Positions 51,306 to 63,385 of a DNA stretch of 64,000 bases are shown here, in pieces. Made by a program: the position numbers and the translations under genes. The notes under the pieces are model-generated. The model searched no databases and was not told the origin of the DNA. It saw nothing but the letters and a program-made list of their open reading frames with translations. Each line of letters begins with the position of its first letter. The first letter of the stretch is position 1. Origin of the DNA: Eudromia elegans (taxonomy: Eukaryota; Chordata; Aves; Tinamiformes; Tinamidae); NCBI GenBank assembly GCA_003342815.1, contig PTEX01000300.1, positions 674,282 to 738,281 of the forward strand, given 5' to 3'.

Positions 51306-52160
51306 AATAGAATCACAGAACGATAGAATGCTTAGGGTTGGAAGGGACTTTTAGAGATCTAGTCCAACACCCCTGCCCACACAGAGTCACCTCGAGCATG
51401 GAGCACAGAGTTGCGTCCAAGCAGGTCTTGAAGATCTCCAAAGAAGGAGACTCCATAATCTCTCTTGGCAATCTTGGCAACCTCTCAGGGCTCTGTCACT
51501 CTCACTGTTAAGAAATCTTTTCCTTAAGTTCCTGTGGAACTTTTGATGCCTCAGTTTGTGGCCATTTCCTCTAGTCCTATCAGTGGCCATCACTGAAAAT
51601 ACACCAGCCCCAACTGCCTCTCTCCTTCCCTTGAAGTATTTATAGACAATGATTAGATCTCCTCTCAGTCTTCTCCTCTTCAGGCTGAAGATGCCCAGTT
51701 CTCTAAGTCTTTGCTCATAGGGCAGATGTTCCAGGCCCCTGATCATCCTTGTAGTCCTGCACCAGACTCCCTCCAGTAGCTCCATGTCTCTCTTGTACAG
51801 AGCAGCCCATAAGTGGACACAGTACTCCAGATATGGCCCCACTAGGCCTGAGTAGAGGGGCAGAATCACCTCCCTGGACCTGCTGGAGGCGCTCCAGCCT
51901 CCTTAATGCACCCCAAGATCCCCTTGGCCTTCTCAGCCATGAGGGCACACTGCTGCCTCATGGCCAACCCTTCTCTGCAGAGCTGCTCTCCAGCAGATCA
52001 GCACCCAGCCCGTATTTGGTGTCTGGGGTTTTTCCTCCCCAGGTGCAGGACCTTACACTTGCCTGTGTTGAATTTCATAAATTTTCTCACCACCCAGTTG
52101 TCTAATCTGTATTATCAGCAAACGTGCTGAGAGGGCACTCCATCTCTTCCTCCATTGACT
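51306..52160 (-). mobile_element. 5'-truncated CR1 LINE copy with internal deletions
   Basis: About 850 bp on the minus strand runs from the RT palm/thumb region to the 3' tail (plus strand: atagaatcacagaacgatag, then aatgcttagggttgg). It shares the 'aagcattct' 3' end of the 12052 group. Against the 12052 copy it lacks about 60 bp between 'cagttgtctaatctgt' and 'attatcagcaaacg' (near 52108, the stretch just after motif C) and about 25 bp near 51967. More substitutions than in the 25248 copy suggest it is older. No target-site duplication was found. Confidence 0.96.
51387..51869 (-). pseudogene. CR1 ORF2 C-terminal fragment
   Basis: The 160-codon frame reads 'MILPLYSGLVGPYLEYCVHL', then '[20 protein letters not shown]' and '[20 protein letters not shown]', and later 'RTRGNGHKLRHQKFHRNLRK'. 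After 'FLNSESDRALRG' the frame is wrong (consensus FLTVRVTEPWNRLPREVVES), so a frameshift lies near 51500 and the last 40 or so residues are not CR1 protein. The region is the thumb and C-terminal tail of the LINE reverse transcriptase. It is a dead fragment. Confidence 0.94.
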
Positions 52161-53183
52161 CCTAAAGGAGGATTTAACATCCTCTTTTGAGTCTGAAAGT
52201 CATCCAAACTTACTAAGAAACATGTAAAATGAAACAGTACAGAGTGAAACATGATTTTAATGTTGAAAATTTTTGTCTTTTTATTATTTAATTACAATAC
52301 TCTATATTTTTCAAAAGCTAAGAAAGTAAAAAAGAAGGAAAGAAAGAAAGGAGAAAAAAAAAAGTAAAAGAATTATGTGTCCAGCAACAGCAAAGTAAAT
52401 TGGAACAGTGCGATGAGATCACTAAGATTTGTAGGTCTCCATAGCACAGTGCAGAGCTCGTTAGCATCCTGACATTGATATAAACATATCATTCTAGCAC
52501 CACCATGATACAGATCTTCTAGTGGATCCCTAACTGAGGGATCTCCACACCACTGTACATCACGTCACATAGAGTTTCCCTAAATAGCTCTCTGCATTAA
52601 GATTTATGATCTTATGATTTAAGAAGGAAGTGGAAGCTACTCCATTTTTTATTGCTTAGTCTTAGCAAAATTTTGAATATTTGCCTGAGTCTTTGCATCC
52701 ATTCCACCCTTAATCTTAATGAATTTGAATTGCAACTGTGGAAATCCAGACAGACCTTGACTGAATAAAAAATGAGCAAGAATTCAGCACATACTTCCTG
52801 TTAGTAGTGCTTTCCATTAGCATTCTGAGTACATAGTCAACAATCCTCTAGACTTTTGAACGATTTCTACATAAATTGGGGCATAAGAGGAATAATTGCA
52901 AGGAATTTGACAAATCTTTTAGACTTTACCCATATAAATATGAAGCACACTAGCAAAGGCAAGTCACAGGCATAGCATAGATTCTACCTCCATCACTTCT
53001 AGATATGCTTGTTATGCATAATAGCATATAGGCCCAGAGCACGACTGAAACACAGGCACTTAATCTCATTTGAGAAACCCCAGAGTATCCAGGACAGGAA
53101 CAGGGAGGTTGGCTAAAATTACACTGGATATAGAGAACTTCTTCCTTCTGAAAAGGTAAGTGAATGCCAAAAGAGATGAACTG
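52161..53183. other. Unique DNA with an A/G-rich patch
   Basis: An A/G-rich simple-sequence patch lies at about 52328-52368. Nothing else was recognised. Confidence 0.55.
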
Positions 53184-53230
53184 GAGAAAAAAAAAAAAAA
53201 AAAAGAAGAAAAAAAAGAAAGAGAGAGAAG
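53184..53230. repeat. A-rich / (GA)n simple repeat
   Basis: About 18 consecutive A pass into GAAGAAAAAAAAGAAA and GAGAGAGA. The F-rich minus-strand frame across it (52950-53255) is an artefact of the repeat. Confidence 0.9.
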
Positions 53231-53730
53231 TAAAACTCTGCCCTGAGACTGTCACCTGACCTAAATGTAAAAATTAGGTATGGTTGACATGTAAAAGTTT
53301 TAATCTTCTGAGAACATCTAATTTTGAGTTCACAGTGATAGTTAACAGGCCTTGAACGACAAATAATATTTGCTTCTCCTTTCCATTTTTCTTTTCTTAG
53401 GATACAGGGGCAAACCCTGTCTGAGCAGTCATTAAGGACTTGATCTTTATTCCTGTAAATTGCTGCAAATTCTGGCCACAGTCCAGAGAAGCACTTAAGC
53501 ACATGCTAAAGTTTTGCATTTCCTTTGTGGGTATGGCAACATGCCCGGAATGATTTTATGTGTGCTACGTACCTGTACACTACCCTAGAAAGAATAAACC
53601 ACTTTAAACCCACATCCCTGAGCTGCAGCTAGGGAGCAATCATCACCACTCCAAGTAGGGGAGGATTTAAGACTATCTTAAGCTTCTTTTGAATTCCCCT
53701 CATTCCAAAAGTGTTTGGGTACCAATGTGA
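53231..53730. other. Unique DNA, nothing recognised
   Basis: A 127-codon minus frame (53119-53502) overlaps it but runs into the A-rich repeat and shows no domain, so no gene is called. Confidence 0.5.
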
Positions 53731-53750
53731 TCTTCTCTCTCCCTCTCTCC

Positions 53751-53782
<32 letters not shown>

Positions 53783-53788
53783 GTATGT
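53731..53788. repeat. Composite (CT)n-(AT)n microsatellite
   Basis: About 36 bp of CT/CCT units pass directly into about 10 AT units and then GTATGTA. The minus-strand 'YIYIYRERERGREGER' frame is derived from it. Confidence 0.95.
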
Positions 53789-56680
53789 AAAAATACAAGG
53801 ATTGCACAGATGTGAACCTGAACCACTATCAAATCCCATTTTCCATCACTGGCTACAATAGCTGATAATTGCTAGAAAATATGAGTGCCTGAGGATAACA
53901 GAAATTTTCTGTTCAATTGAGAGCTTCATCTGTGTTGCAAATGCTTTTTTTACGACTTTAAGGTTGCTTTACAATTACTTGGTACCTTTGAAGCATCTTA
54001 GAGTAATCTTGCAATACAAATGACTCAATTCTGGAAGTGAAGGATAGATTATTTTGTAGATAGGTTATTATTTGCTAACATCACTCATGCCACCCAAAAT
54101 TTATGTAGTTAAGCTAGAATTGTAACCTAAAGCTTTAAGGTTCTGGCTCCACATCAAAAATCTATCCAATTGTTAGATGAAATAATTCACTTAAAAAAGC
54201 TTACAGAGGGTGTGTGCTTTGTAGCTGCAGCCTGTGGACTAGCAAGAGCATTCATAATTTCTTCATATCTTAAGATATGTGTGCTCTTAAGAATGACCAC
54301 ACCGGATCCCACCAAATGCACATTTAATCCAGAGTACTGTCATAAATAATGGCCAAAAGCCACAGCCTAAGGAAGAGTATACGAGCAGAGAGGTAGCACT
54401 TATGATATTATGTATTATGTACTCCAGTCATTTGAGGCTCAGAGACTTTGTGAGCCACATTTTTCTGTCAAATTAGTGACTCTCCATAGTTTTATCTTCC
54501 CCAGATTCACCTGCTCTCCCTGAGACCCAGATATTTTTCAGCACTTATCATATCCCTTGACAAGGAGTTCTACTACGGCCTGGAAAGAGCATCCCTCCCC
54601 TTTGATCTTCTTGTCTTTAGACATAGCTCTTCACCCCTTGGCATCTCAATCCCAATAGTACAGAAGGCTCTCTATTGATTCCTGGGAAAGAAGGAATGAT
54701 GCTGCAAGGCTGGCTGCATATTAAACTAAGCCATGCACGTTCATCACAAGAAAAATATTCATGCCTTGTTTCAGTCCACAATTCAGCTGAATGAAAAAAA
54801 ATATAGAGCATTTTCACTAGTTCCGAATGAACCTCATAAACAATTCCATAGATTCACTCTCTCAGTCAAATACGAGCAGAAATAAAAAGCACTCTATGCA
54901 CAAAAGAAAAGGATCATTCTCTGTCTAGTTTGTGGGGAGGGAATTGTGTGGTTGCAATTAATATTACTTTTGAGCAACACAGATATGCCTGCTGGTCATA
55001 CAGACTGGAGAAAAACATTTTCAATTTCAATTTCTGTTCAGATGAGTTTTGATGTTTTCCCAAAGAGAAGAAGGCACTCAGAAAAGGATAAATAAATTTT
55101 ATATATCTAGATAGTTTCCTTTTATTATTTGAAATACTTTTTAAAAAATATTTTGGTATAGCAGTAGTTTGCTATTCAGCAACTTAGACACTGAATAGTA
55201 GGGAGATGTTTGTAACGCCACTAGCACACGGGCTAATCACTTCAAGAACAGTGGGAATTTTATCACCCCTTTAGAACTAATGTTAGCAGTACTAGTAATC
55301 TGCAAAATGCTCTTTTAAATTTCCCAGATAGACTGCATTTCAACAGATACGGGATATAAAGCTTGTCCTTTGATGAAATAACCTGGAAAATACTTTAAAC
55401 TCTAAAGTAAATTAGAGTCACCATCCTTCTGCTACTCTGAGTAAGGGATTGGAAAAACTCAGATCGGTTTGTTCATAACCAAACCTCATTTTCACCCAGT
55501 CCTAACCCAGATATTGATATGGAACAATCTTTTCAAAGAAAAATCATGGTCTGCATTCCTTTTTGTAAAGTTCCAAATCTGATATTTCTAACCTAACTAT
55601 AGCAGGAAACCTAGTGTTCTTCATCGGTAACCATCCAGGAATCTCATCAAGCACCGAGAAGAGGTAACCGAGATGTTCCCACAAATATGTGATCTCAGTG
55701 CTCACTGTGGTTTGGTCACCAGTCTCTCTGTAAAACACATTAATTCCACAACTAACTCCAAAATCATCTTGATTCATGACAAAAAGGGATTTTTATTCAC
55801 TGGGGAAAATGCAAACAGCAGATGTCTTTTGGCTGAACTGAACTGTTTTCCAAGATGCTACCTACAATGGAAAGAGTAGCTATAGATAAACTATATCAGC
55901 TATTGACAGAACTTCAGACTTGAAAATTATACAAAAAAAAAAAAAAAAGAGGGTGTAGAGGGTATAGACTCAAGGTAAATGAATCAAGCAGAGCATGACT
56001 TCTATTATTATAGCTTAGCGCACTGAGAAACACTGATAGTTAACTGATACATCCATATTACCTGACAAGGAAGGCTTTAAGAGATATTTGCAGGCAATAC
56101 TGTTAATTACATAATTGGGCCAGATAGAATTATTCCTAAAACTCTTTCAGTTTATTTATTGATACTTTTCATTTCTTTTTATGAAAATGCTATAAAATGA
56201 AACAAATGTTTTTCATACTCATTGTTAATGAGCACCCACATGAATACTTTCCAAATCTTCTCCTTCTCCCCTTAAGCATTCTTTGGGACAACATTTACTT
56301 CCAGCAATAGGAATGATTGATGTCTTTATTAGTACTTTAATATATTAAGACATTTTAGCAACAAAAATATATCTGTACTTTTCCTGACATCATAAAATGA
56401 CAACTCAGAAGTTGTCAGTCTTTGAATGTAAAGCAAAATAGCTAGGTATGCTTGATGACCAATAATACTAGCAAAAACTATGTTCTGATAAAGGCAACTA
56501 TTGAAGAAAAGCGTAAATAAACATATGTATGCATGCAGGTGGGAAAAGGTTGTGTAAATTATTTGGTAATGTAGATAGTGTTTGATGCCTGGCAGGAAAT
56601 TAATTTTCACACAGGCACTTGTTGTGACAGCAAAGTAGTATGACAGTTCCTGGAGAATATCCAGCTAATTATTGTATCTG
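53789..56680. other. Unique DNA without a supported gene
   Basis: Open frames such as 55544-55777 (minus, 77 codons) and 56329-56610 (minus, 93 codons) have no recognisable domain or exon signals. An A17 run lies at about 55933-55949. No repeat family was recognised. Confidence 0.5.
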
Positions 56681-56729
56681 CTTTCTCTCTGCACTTTTTC
56701 CTTTGTAGAAAACCATGGACAGAAAGGTG
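56681..56729 (+). repeat. 49-bp direct repeat, copy 1 (3' splice-acceptor-like)
   Basis: This segment matches 58128-58176 at 46 of 49 positions. It consists of a pyrimidine-rich tract (CTTTCTCTCTGC, ACTTTTTCCTTTGTAG) followed by AAAACCATGGACAGAAAGGT. The tract plus terminal TAG has the form of a strong 3' splice acceptor, and the downstream ACCATGG resembles a good translation-start context with about 27 open codons after it. Homology stops abruptly after 'gtg'. No transposon family was recognised for it. Confidence 0.8.
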
Positions 56730-57120
56730 AAAGAAAGATTTTTCTTGAGAGACTTGTGCCTTCAGCTTGTAGTCAGACAATGTTGCATCAGGACATGAAA
56801 AATAATTCCTAGAAAAAAAAATTTAAAAAAAATTCCAATAAATTATGACAAAAAATTCATTATTATTTGGATACTGTGAACTGGAAAAGCATATGAAAAG
56901 GTTTATTAAAGATTTTTATTTTAAAGCTCATGATCACACTATGGGACCTGACCCAGTAAATTTGGTAATGTAAACTTGGTTGACTAACTAAAAAGAATCA
57001 GCATTATGTGTACAAGCCACTCTCTATTCTTACAGACCTACAAAAGATTTTTCAAATATGGTCATTTCAAAATTATTAATAAATCATGGATTGTGCAGGA
57101 AGTTCAAGACAGCTGTGAAA
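56730..57120. other. AT-rich DNA between direct repeat and CR1 tail
   Basis: No gene or repeat was recognised. Confidence 0.55.
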
Positions 57121-57156
57121 TAACTACTCTGTGATTCTGTGATTCTGTGATTCTAT
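57121..57156 (+). mobile_element. CR1 tail-only stub
   Basis: Three consecutive GATTCTGT-type units and a final GATTCTAT form a typical CR1 3' terminal repeat in plus orientation, preceded by 'aactactctgt', which resembles the last bases before a CR1 tail. No CR1 body is recognisable upstream. Either the insertion was almost completely truncated or the body has decayed. Confidence 0.65.
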
Positions 57157-57310
57157 ATCTCAACAAAACTCGTTTCCACTTCTCCCTTTTGTGTCATATA
57201 CAATGGCAATATAAACAAAGTGTACACAGAAAGTGAGTAGGTTACCTTAGAAAAGCTTTCATTTTAGACACAGGAAGTTTCAAATTCCTGAGGAAAATCC
57301 AGTTGGCATT

Positions 57311-57999
57311 TCATAGAACTATAGAATCATAAAATAGTTGATGCTGGAAGGGACCTCTAGAGATCATCTAGTCCAACACCCCTGCTCCAACAGAGATACC
57401 TACAGCACATGGCACAGGGTGGCATCCAGGTGGGTTTGGAAAATCTCCAGAGAAGGAGACTCCACAACCTCTTTGGGCATCCTGTGCCAGGACTCCATTT
57501 CCCTCACAGGAAAGAAGTTCTTCCTCGTATGGAGATGGTTCTTCCTGTGTTTCAACTTGTAACCATTACTCCTTGTCCTGTCACCGGCCACCACCAAGAA
57601 GAGTTTGGCAGCCTCCTCCCTACATTCTTCCCTCAGGTACTTATACACATATTAATCAGATCTCCTCTCAGTCTTCTCTTCTCCAGGCTAAACAAGTCCA
57701 GCTTGTTTAGTCTTTCTTCATAAGATAGGTGCTCCAGTCCCTTAATCATCTTTGTCACTCATTGTTGAACCCTCTCTAGGAGCTCCACATCCCTCCTGTA
57801 CTGGGGAGCCCAGAACTGCACCCAACACTCCTGGTGCGGCCTCACCAGGGCTGAGCAGAGGGGCAGGATCCCCTCCCTCCACCTGCTGGCAACGCTCCTC
57901 CTGGTGCAGCCAGGATCCCATTGGCCTTCTTGGCCATGAAGGCACACTGGTGACTCATGGGTAACTTGTGGTCAACCAAGACTCCCAAATCCCTCTCTC
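57311..57999 (-). mobile_element. 5'-truncated CR1 LINE, different subfamily
   Basis: About 690 bp on the minus strand. The 3' end reads differently from the other copies (plus: tcatagaactatagaatcat, then aaaatagttgatgctgg). It also keeps 'aggaaagaagttcttcctcg' and 'tatggagatggttcttcctg' where the 12052 group has 'ttaagaaattcttcctcaag'. These are subfamily-diagnostic blocks. The ORF2 C-terminus is readable (minus frame 57400-57648: '[45 protein letters not shown]', then 'MPKEVVESPSLEIFQTHLDA') and ends at the normal stop after 'TLCHVL'. It is truncated upstream at about 57999. Confidence 0.96.
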
Positions 58000-58127
58000 A
58001 TTTAAGTATTTTGCAGGATAGTGGGCCATTACTGTTGCGCTCTTAAAAAAAAAAAGGGAAAAAAAAGTGTCTTTTATGGCTGACCAGCAGATCCTGTATT
58101 CTATTTTTTTCTAGAAAAAATATTCTT
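58000..58127. other. Flank of CR1 with short A-rich patch
   Basis: Short A-rich runs lie at 58045-58067. Nothing else was recognised. Confidence 0.55.
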
Positions 58128-58176
58128 CTTTCTCTCTGCACTTTTTCCTTTGTAGTAAACAATGGACAGAAACGTG
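58128..58176 (+). repeat. 49-bp direct repeat, copy 2 (3' splice-acceptor-like)
   Basis: This is the second copy of 56681-56729 with three substitutions. It keeps the pyrimidine tract, TTTGTAG and ATGGACAGAAA. The first copy's CCATGG is CAATGG here. The ATG is followed by 21 open codons. The two copies are 1447 bp apart (start to start) and a CR1 of about 690 bp lies between them. Confidence 0.8.
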
Positions 58177-61100
58177 GGAATCCAAACTACAGCTGCTGTG
58201 AGAAATATCAGTGCAAAACACACATAAAAAACACCTTCATACAAGGATTAAGGATCTTTGACCCTGAGAATTGCAGAATTTGAAGTCATTCGCAGAAAGA
58301 GATGCTCACTAGTAGCATGACAATTTGAAACGAGTTTTTCAGGGTGGAAAGTCTCTTTCCTTTGCACTTCTTTAATACAAATCCCTTCTTTACCTACATT
58401 AACTTGTACTGCTTTAATGCCAGCGGGCTCCTTTAGGCTAGGTGCTGTTCAAATGCAGTGTAACAGACAGCCTCTCCTCCATCAAGTTCATGTGTATAGA
58501 ACTATAATTCAGAATGTGCGAGAAAAAAAAATGGAAGAGAAGTGGGGACAGCACAAGCTACATAAGTGAGATCTGTTTTAGGGCTTGTCTTACCCTAGGG
58601 AGAAAAGGCACATTAGAGGCTGAGCTTGCAAAACCTTGAAGGTTTCTACTTGTGTGAAATTCATCTGTGAGCCAGGTGGAAAGAACTAGAGTGGAGAACT
58701 TAAAAGCTCACTCTAGCCCGTAGAGGAACATCCTTGTCCGGGAGCTACAATGAGCTATATTTGTTTTTCTTTCATTCAGTTCTCATTGTCAATTAGTGTA
58801 TTTTTAGTGCTGCAAATACCTCTACGGGAAAGTCTCCCGTAGAAAAAAAAAATTGGATTTGGAGGGGGAGGGGCAATTATTTAGAATTAATTATACCAAG
58901 CCATAAAATATACTGATAAAGTAACTTTAAAATGTGTGGAAGATACAAAACAAGGAAGGATAAGAAAATAGGGAAAAATGAAAATGAAGTAAAATAAAGC
59001 AAATATAGCAGATTTTGCTTATAACTCTTTGCAGAAAGGGATCAACAATCTATTAAGGTTTATCAGATGCGTAGGCTTAAATGTAGTCCATCTGAGTAAC
59101 AGATATGCACAACAAACGAAAGTAAATGCAGTATCTTTATTCTTTTATTTGAACAGATGAAACTTGAGTAATAGCAAGTGTGGCAGGTGAGTCACATCCC
59201 TTAGCAGATATCTCAGATTTAGTTCCCTCTTTGTGCTGATGCTTCAGTCATAGCCATAATGGCCATGTATGGAGAAAGCAAAGTCAAACAATTTACAGTT
59301 TCAGATCTGCTTACTTGGTCCTGCTATATACAGTCTCTGTGGTTATTCCATTTTTATCCCCTTTTCTCCACTATAAAATCACCTTAGGAGTTTCCTTTCA
59401 GTTCATACTGAGATACTTCATTTCCTGCAAAGGGGCAATCTTGGCCAGGAAATCAGTAGGCATTAGCCTCTGCTCCTGAGCAGAAAGCAGAAATTCTCCA
59501 AAGGAGAATTGAAAACTGTTCACAAAAATGGAAGACCCCACAAATGCCCCAAGTTTTCTCCTTGTTGAAATGTAACAGGAAAACATAGCCTGACCCACCT
59601 CGCTTGCTTTTCATGTAATTGAAGCAGCAGCAACTCAGGCCCCACTGTTGATTGCAGCCTGAGCACTGCCCAGCTCAGAACTCTCAGCCCCTTCGCAGCT
59701 CTCTTGAGGTTTCTCAGCAATGGCCTTTCCTAATGCAGCTTGTGCGTCCTGACTAGGAGAAATCGAAGTCTCATCAAACCTCTTCAGGCTTAAAAAGAAG
59801 AGTCCTTTTCGGATTTCTCAATCCAGTGCTAAATTTATCTTGATTAAAGGCACAAAAGTTAAGAAGAAGAAAGAGAGAAATCAAATATTTGCTATTGGAT
59901 TGTCTAATTTCCTGTTACAACTGGGTCAGCTGCTATCACTTGTTTGTTGCTAACAGAATACGCTGCTTTCTATTGTGTACAGTGCTGAAGGAAAACCAAG
60001 GCATGTAAGATTAGGTTATAGTTATAAATCACTGTTTTTCAATAAAAAATGGAACATAAAACTAAAATCTAGGACTATTGTTAAGTAAAGTGATAATTTA
60101 AACTAATCTTGATGCAATAAAGGCGCTTAGTCTACAAGATACCTAAGTTGAATTGAAAGATCCTATGAAGAAAATTCCAGATGCAAATTTTTATTTGTGC
60201 CCCAGACTCTGATAACTCTATCTAAAATCATTCTCCAAATTCCCCCCGAACGTTTTTTACAGCCATTAGACTATTTGGCTCCTCCTCCGAAACATCTCTG
60301 CTTCCTGCTCAACTAGAAATGGCCCAGGCTCACCAGCAGTCAGGCACTTAGCTCCTGCTAAGCCCCTTCAGGAACCAGATAAAGGGATATCTAAGCCTGC
60401 TGGAGGAAAACAGTCCAGTAAACATGCTTAGATTGTAAGCAACAAATAAAAGTATCAGACTCCTTGCAAATGCAGTGAGAATTCCTTTCATTTTTAAGCT
60501 AGATGATTTTTTTTTTCACTCAGAGGAGGAGAGAATTGATGGCTGGTGCTAATGACCACCATTCCCCTTGCTTTAGCATGAGCCCAATGGCAAGTGCACT
60601 TGCACAGCAAGTGGGAGTTTAGGTCTGCTCTCTGGGTCCAGTCAGCCTAGAGAGTGAAACTGGCATCTCAACTTCTCTGTCCTTCCCCTGACTTGGAAAG
60701 TGCCAGTTCACACTCCTCAAAATGGCAGACAAAGGCAAAGCCAAGGTCACTACTTTCTAGTTCCCCAAATGCAGCATGTGGTAAGTTACCAGGGGGCTGT
60801 CTCTTTACATAAGCCAGCAAATGTTGGGGTACAATTCCTAGCTATCCTATATTCCCCTAAGCCCCGAGCTATAAGTTCACCCTCAAATGTAGGTACCCCT
60901 CAAAAAGTGGGGCATCGCCAAGGCGGCTATGTGTCCTTCGTACCTAAATGCTTTGTTACTTGATATAGCTTCCTCCCAGTGATGGCTTTCAATTATTATA
61001 TACCATTTGGCTTTATATCACACTATTACATAGTCTAAAACAGCATGGAAATTATTTTCCACTTTGTATTAATTTTTGATAATCAAATAACCTGCAACAA

Positions 61101-62893
61101 TTAGCACCATCCAGGCAACCTGTAAAGAAAGCTAAGAGCAAAGCAAACACCCGTTTTCTCTGCATGGATTTGGAAAATTTTATTATAATAACCAAAAACT
61201 GCTTGAACGTAAATACTGTCAGAGACATTCATTACACAGTTTTTCAATAGATTAAAGTTTCTGCAGGCCTGAAATATGTTAGCTATAAAGAGAATTGGTT
61301 AGATAGATAAAATGATAGTGTTGCTTTATTTAACAGTCTGAAAATCTAAATGATGAAGATAGATTTCAAGATTTTCTTAGCTGAAAGCTAAGCAAAGATA
61401 AATTTACATACACAAATCTATTTTTTTCAGAGTACTCAGTGGTCCAATTCTCTGTAATTCTTTTAAATCTATATAATAAATATATCTTGTTATACCAGTA
61501 TTATGATTGACTGTTTTTATAAAGCTACGTGCCTCTTTGCAAGCTCATTCCGTTTGCTCAGAGTGAAGCACAATCAGTTCTGAGCAGTTTTTTTCAAATC
61601 TGTTGTGTGCTTTCAATACAGTGTACAGGTGGCTGACACATCCACTTAATACTTCACTTACAAGCTCCCTATTCCAATGCATACTAAGTAGCATTTGATT
61701 ATTACATGTGTAATTAAAATTATGAACAACATAATGCTGTTAGAACAAATTGTCCTCCATCAAAGGTATCTTCTAATAGAAAGTGATGTTGCAGCCATAT
61801 TTTTCATTTTGATGTTATCACTTCGTCTTTTTTTGAATGTAATAGAAGATTTTTAGTCAAGTTAGTTCATGTCCTGTCAGTTAATTCTGTAAATAAGTCA
61901 CATAGCCTGTTTGCTCTCAAAAAACTCCCACTATTTTTTCATGTCTGTGTTTCCATAACACACAAGGCCCCTGCTAAGACTGGGATCTACTTGCCTCGGG
62001 CTACTTACTAACACGTAAAAAGAACCTCAAAGAATCTGACTTGAAGGAGGTCTGCACCTATGCCTGGGTCACTGTGTAGGAAATAATCCAATATACTTAG
62101 GTTCTGAAAGCACAGCAGGAGCACGGCAGTTTAGGGATCGGGGACATGGTTCTTCTGGGATGGGTTCTGCATTTCTTTCAGTGAAGCCGAATGCTCCCTG
62201 TGGTTGCTCTCCAGGAGGTTGCATGGGTACTCTAGCACCTGGCTGGCCCTCAGCACATTGCCCGGGGCTTGGGAATCAATCCAAGCATGGGGCGTCTGCA
62301 AGCTGACTCCTGCTATGCCTCACTTTCAGGCATCCAAGTCTGTTTGTGGATCCAAACTTTGCCTCACAGAGCTCTCAATATAAAGCCATAAATTCCAAAT
62401 AAAAAAAAATGTAGAGTGGCTCGCACGAGGCTCCCAAGCAGGCTAGTTGTTGAATCGGTGCTGAAGCTCTTGTGACCTGACTCCTTGTCCTATTTACTAT
62501 GCTTGGCAAACATTTACCAGGAGCTTAAGAGGCCTGTAGACCACCCATAGCACCATGTTGTAGATTCAATATGCATAATTCCATTTAATATGACATAGTT
62601 TCTGCTTCACAACCTTCCTCAGCCCTCCTTCCACCCTCAGGCAGGAAGGCAGCCACCCGGTATGTCCCAGGCTTCCCTAGGCGATCCAGACAACACTGGT
62701 TGTCTGACAAACAAGCTGACACCTGCTTCTTGAGACAAATTCTAGAAATCTACTCTTCACAGCTGTTTCCAGTAAAGCAGCTTAGAGCTTGAGTGCAAGC
62801 AGTGAACAAAAAAGTGCTGACAAACAAAACCAAAACTAAATTGGGTTTAGCTTAAATTGAATTACCTTTGAATAGATATTCATAAATAACTAC
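58177..62893. other. Unique DNA without a supported gene
   Basis: A G-rich patch (tttggagggggagggg) lies at about 58858-58873. Open frames at 59398-59720 (minus) and 60700-60963 (plus) have no recognisable domain. No repeat or RNA gene was recognised. Confidence 0.5.
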
Positions 62894-63385
62894 TTGTGCT
62901 GTTTGCCTGTTGCCAATACTTCACCTTACTGTTTCTTTAGGCAGCAAACAGAGTGCAAAAAGGGACATAAACAGACCATCAGACTCAGTGCATGGAGGCC
63001 AAAGGAGCAGAGAAAGATTTATTTTTGCTATATTTATACAAATCTTTCCACTACTTTAAATGTCACAGATGCTGTAATGAGAAATTATTCAATACAGTGG
63101 AACATCCTATTTCTCCTATGGAGTATTTTTATTATAGATTACTACCTTGGAAAAATGGCTGGAGTTGAGTGGTTTGTTAGTTCCATAGACAAAGTGTGTC
63201 CCTATTCAACACCATGTGCTTTAAAAGATCAGCTACTAGAACTTCTAGTTACCAGAAAAAAAAATCCAATCACCTGCTTTATTTACATAACTTTGGCAGT
63301 CAAGTATATGAAGTCTGAGATCAACACCCTGCTCAAACAGCACTCACTGCCCCACAGCAGAGGAGATCTGTGGAAGGGGAAGTGA
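62894..63385 (+). other. 163-codon open frame of unknown meaning
   Basis: This is the longest open frame outside CR1. I recognise no domain. It has a hydrophobic stretch (NILFLLWSIFIIDYYL, about residues 70-85) and otherwise ordinary composition. The upstream 'ttactgtttctttag' at about 62927-62941 could serve as a splice acceptor, but the frame's own ATG precedes it. At this base composition an open run of this length somewhere in 64 kb over six frames is not surprising. Treated as probably non-coding. Confidence 0.12.

Noticed and set aside
53119-53502. 127-codon minus frame
   Set aside because: Part of it is the Phe-rich translation of an A-rich repeat. The rest shows no domain.
53629-53832. 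Frame with IYIYRERERGREGER
   Set aside because: It is a translation of the (CT)n-(AT)n microsatellite.
55544-55777. 77-codon minus frame of protein-like composition
   Set aside because: No recognised domain and no clear acceptor/donor pair framing it.
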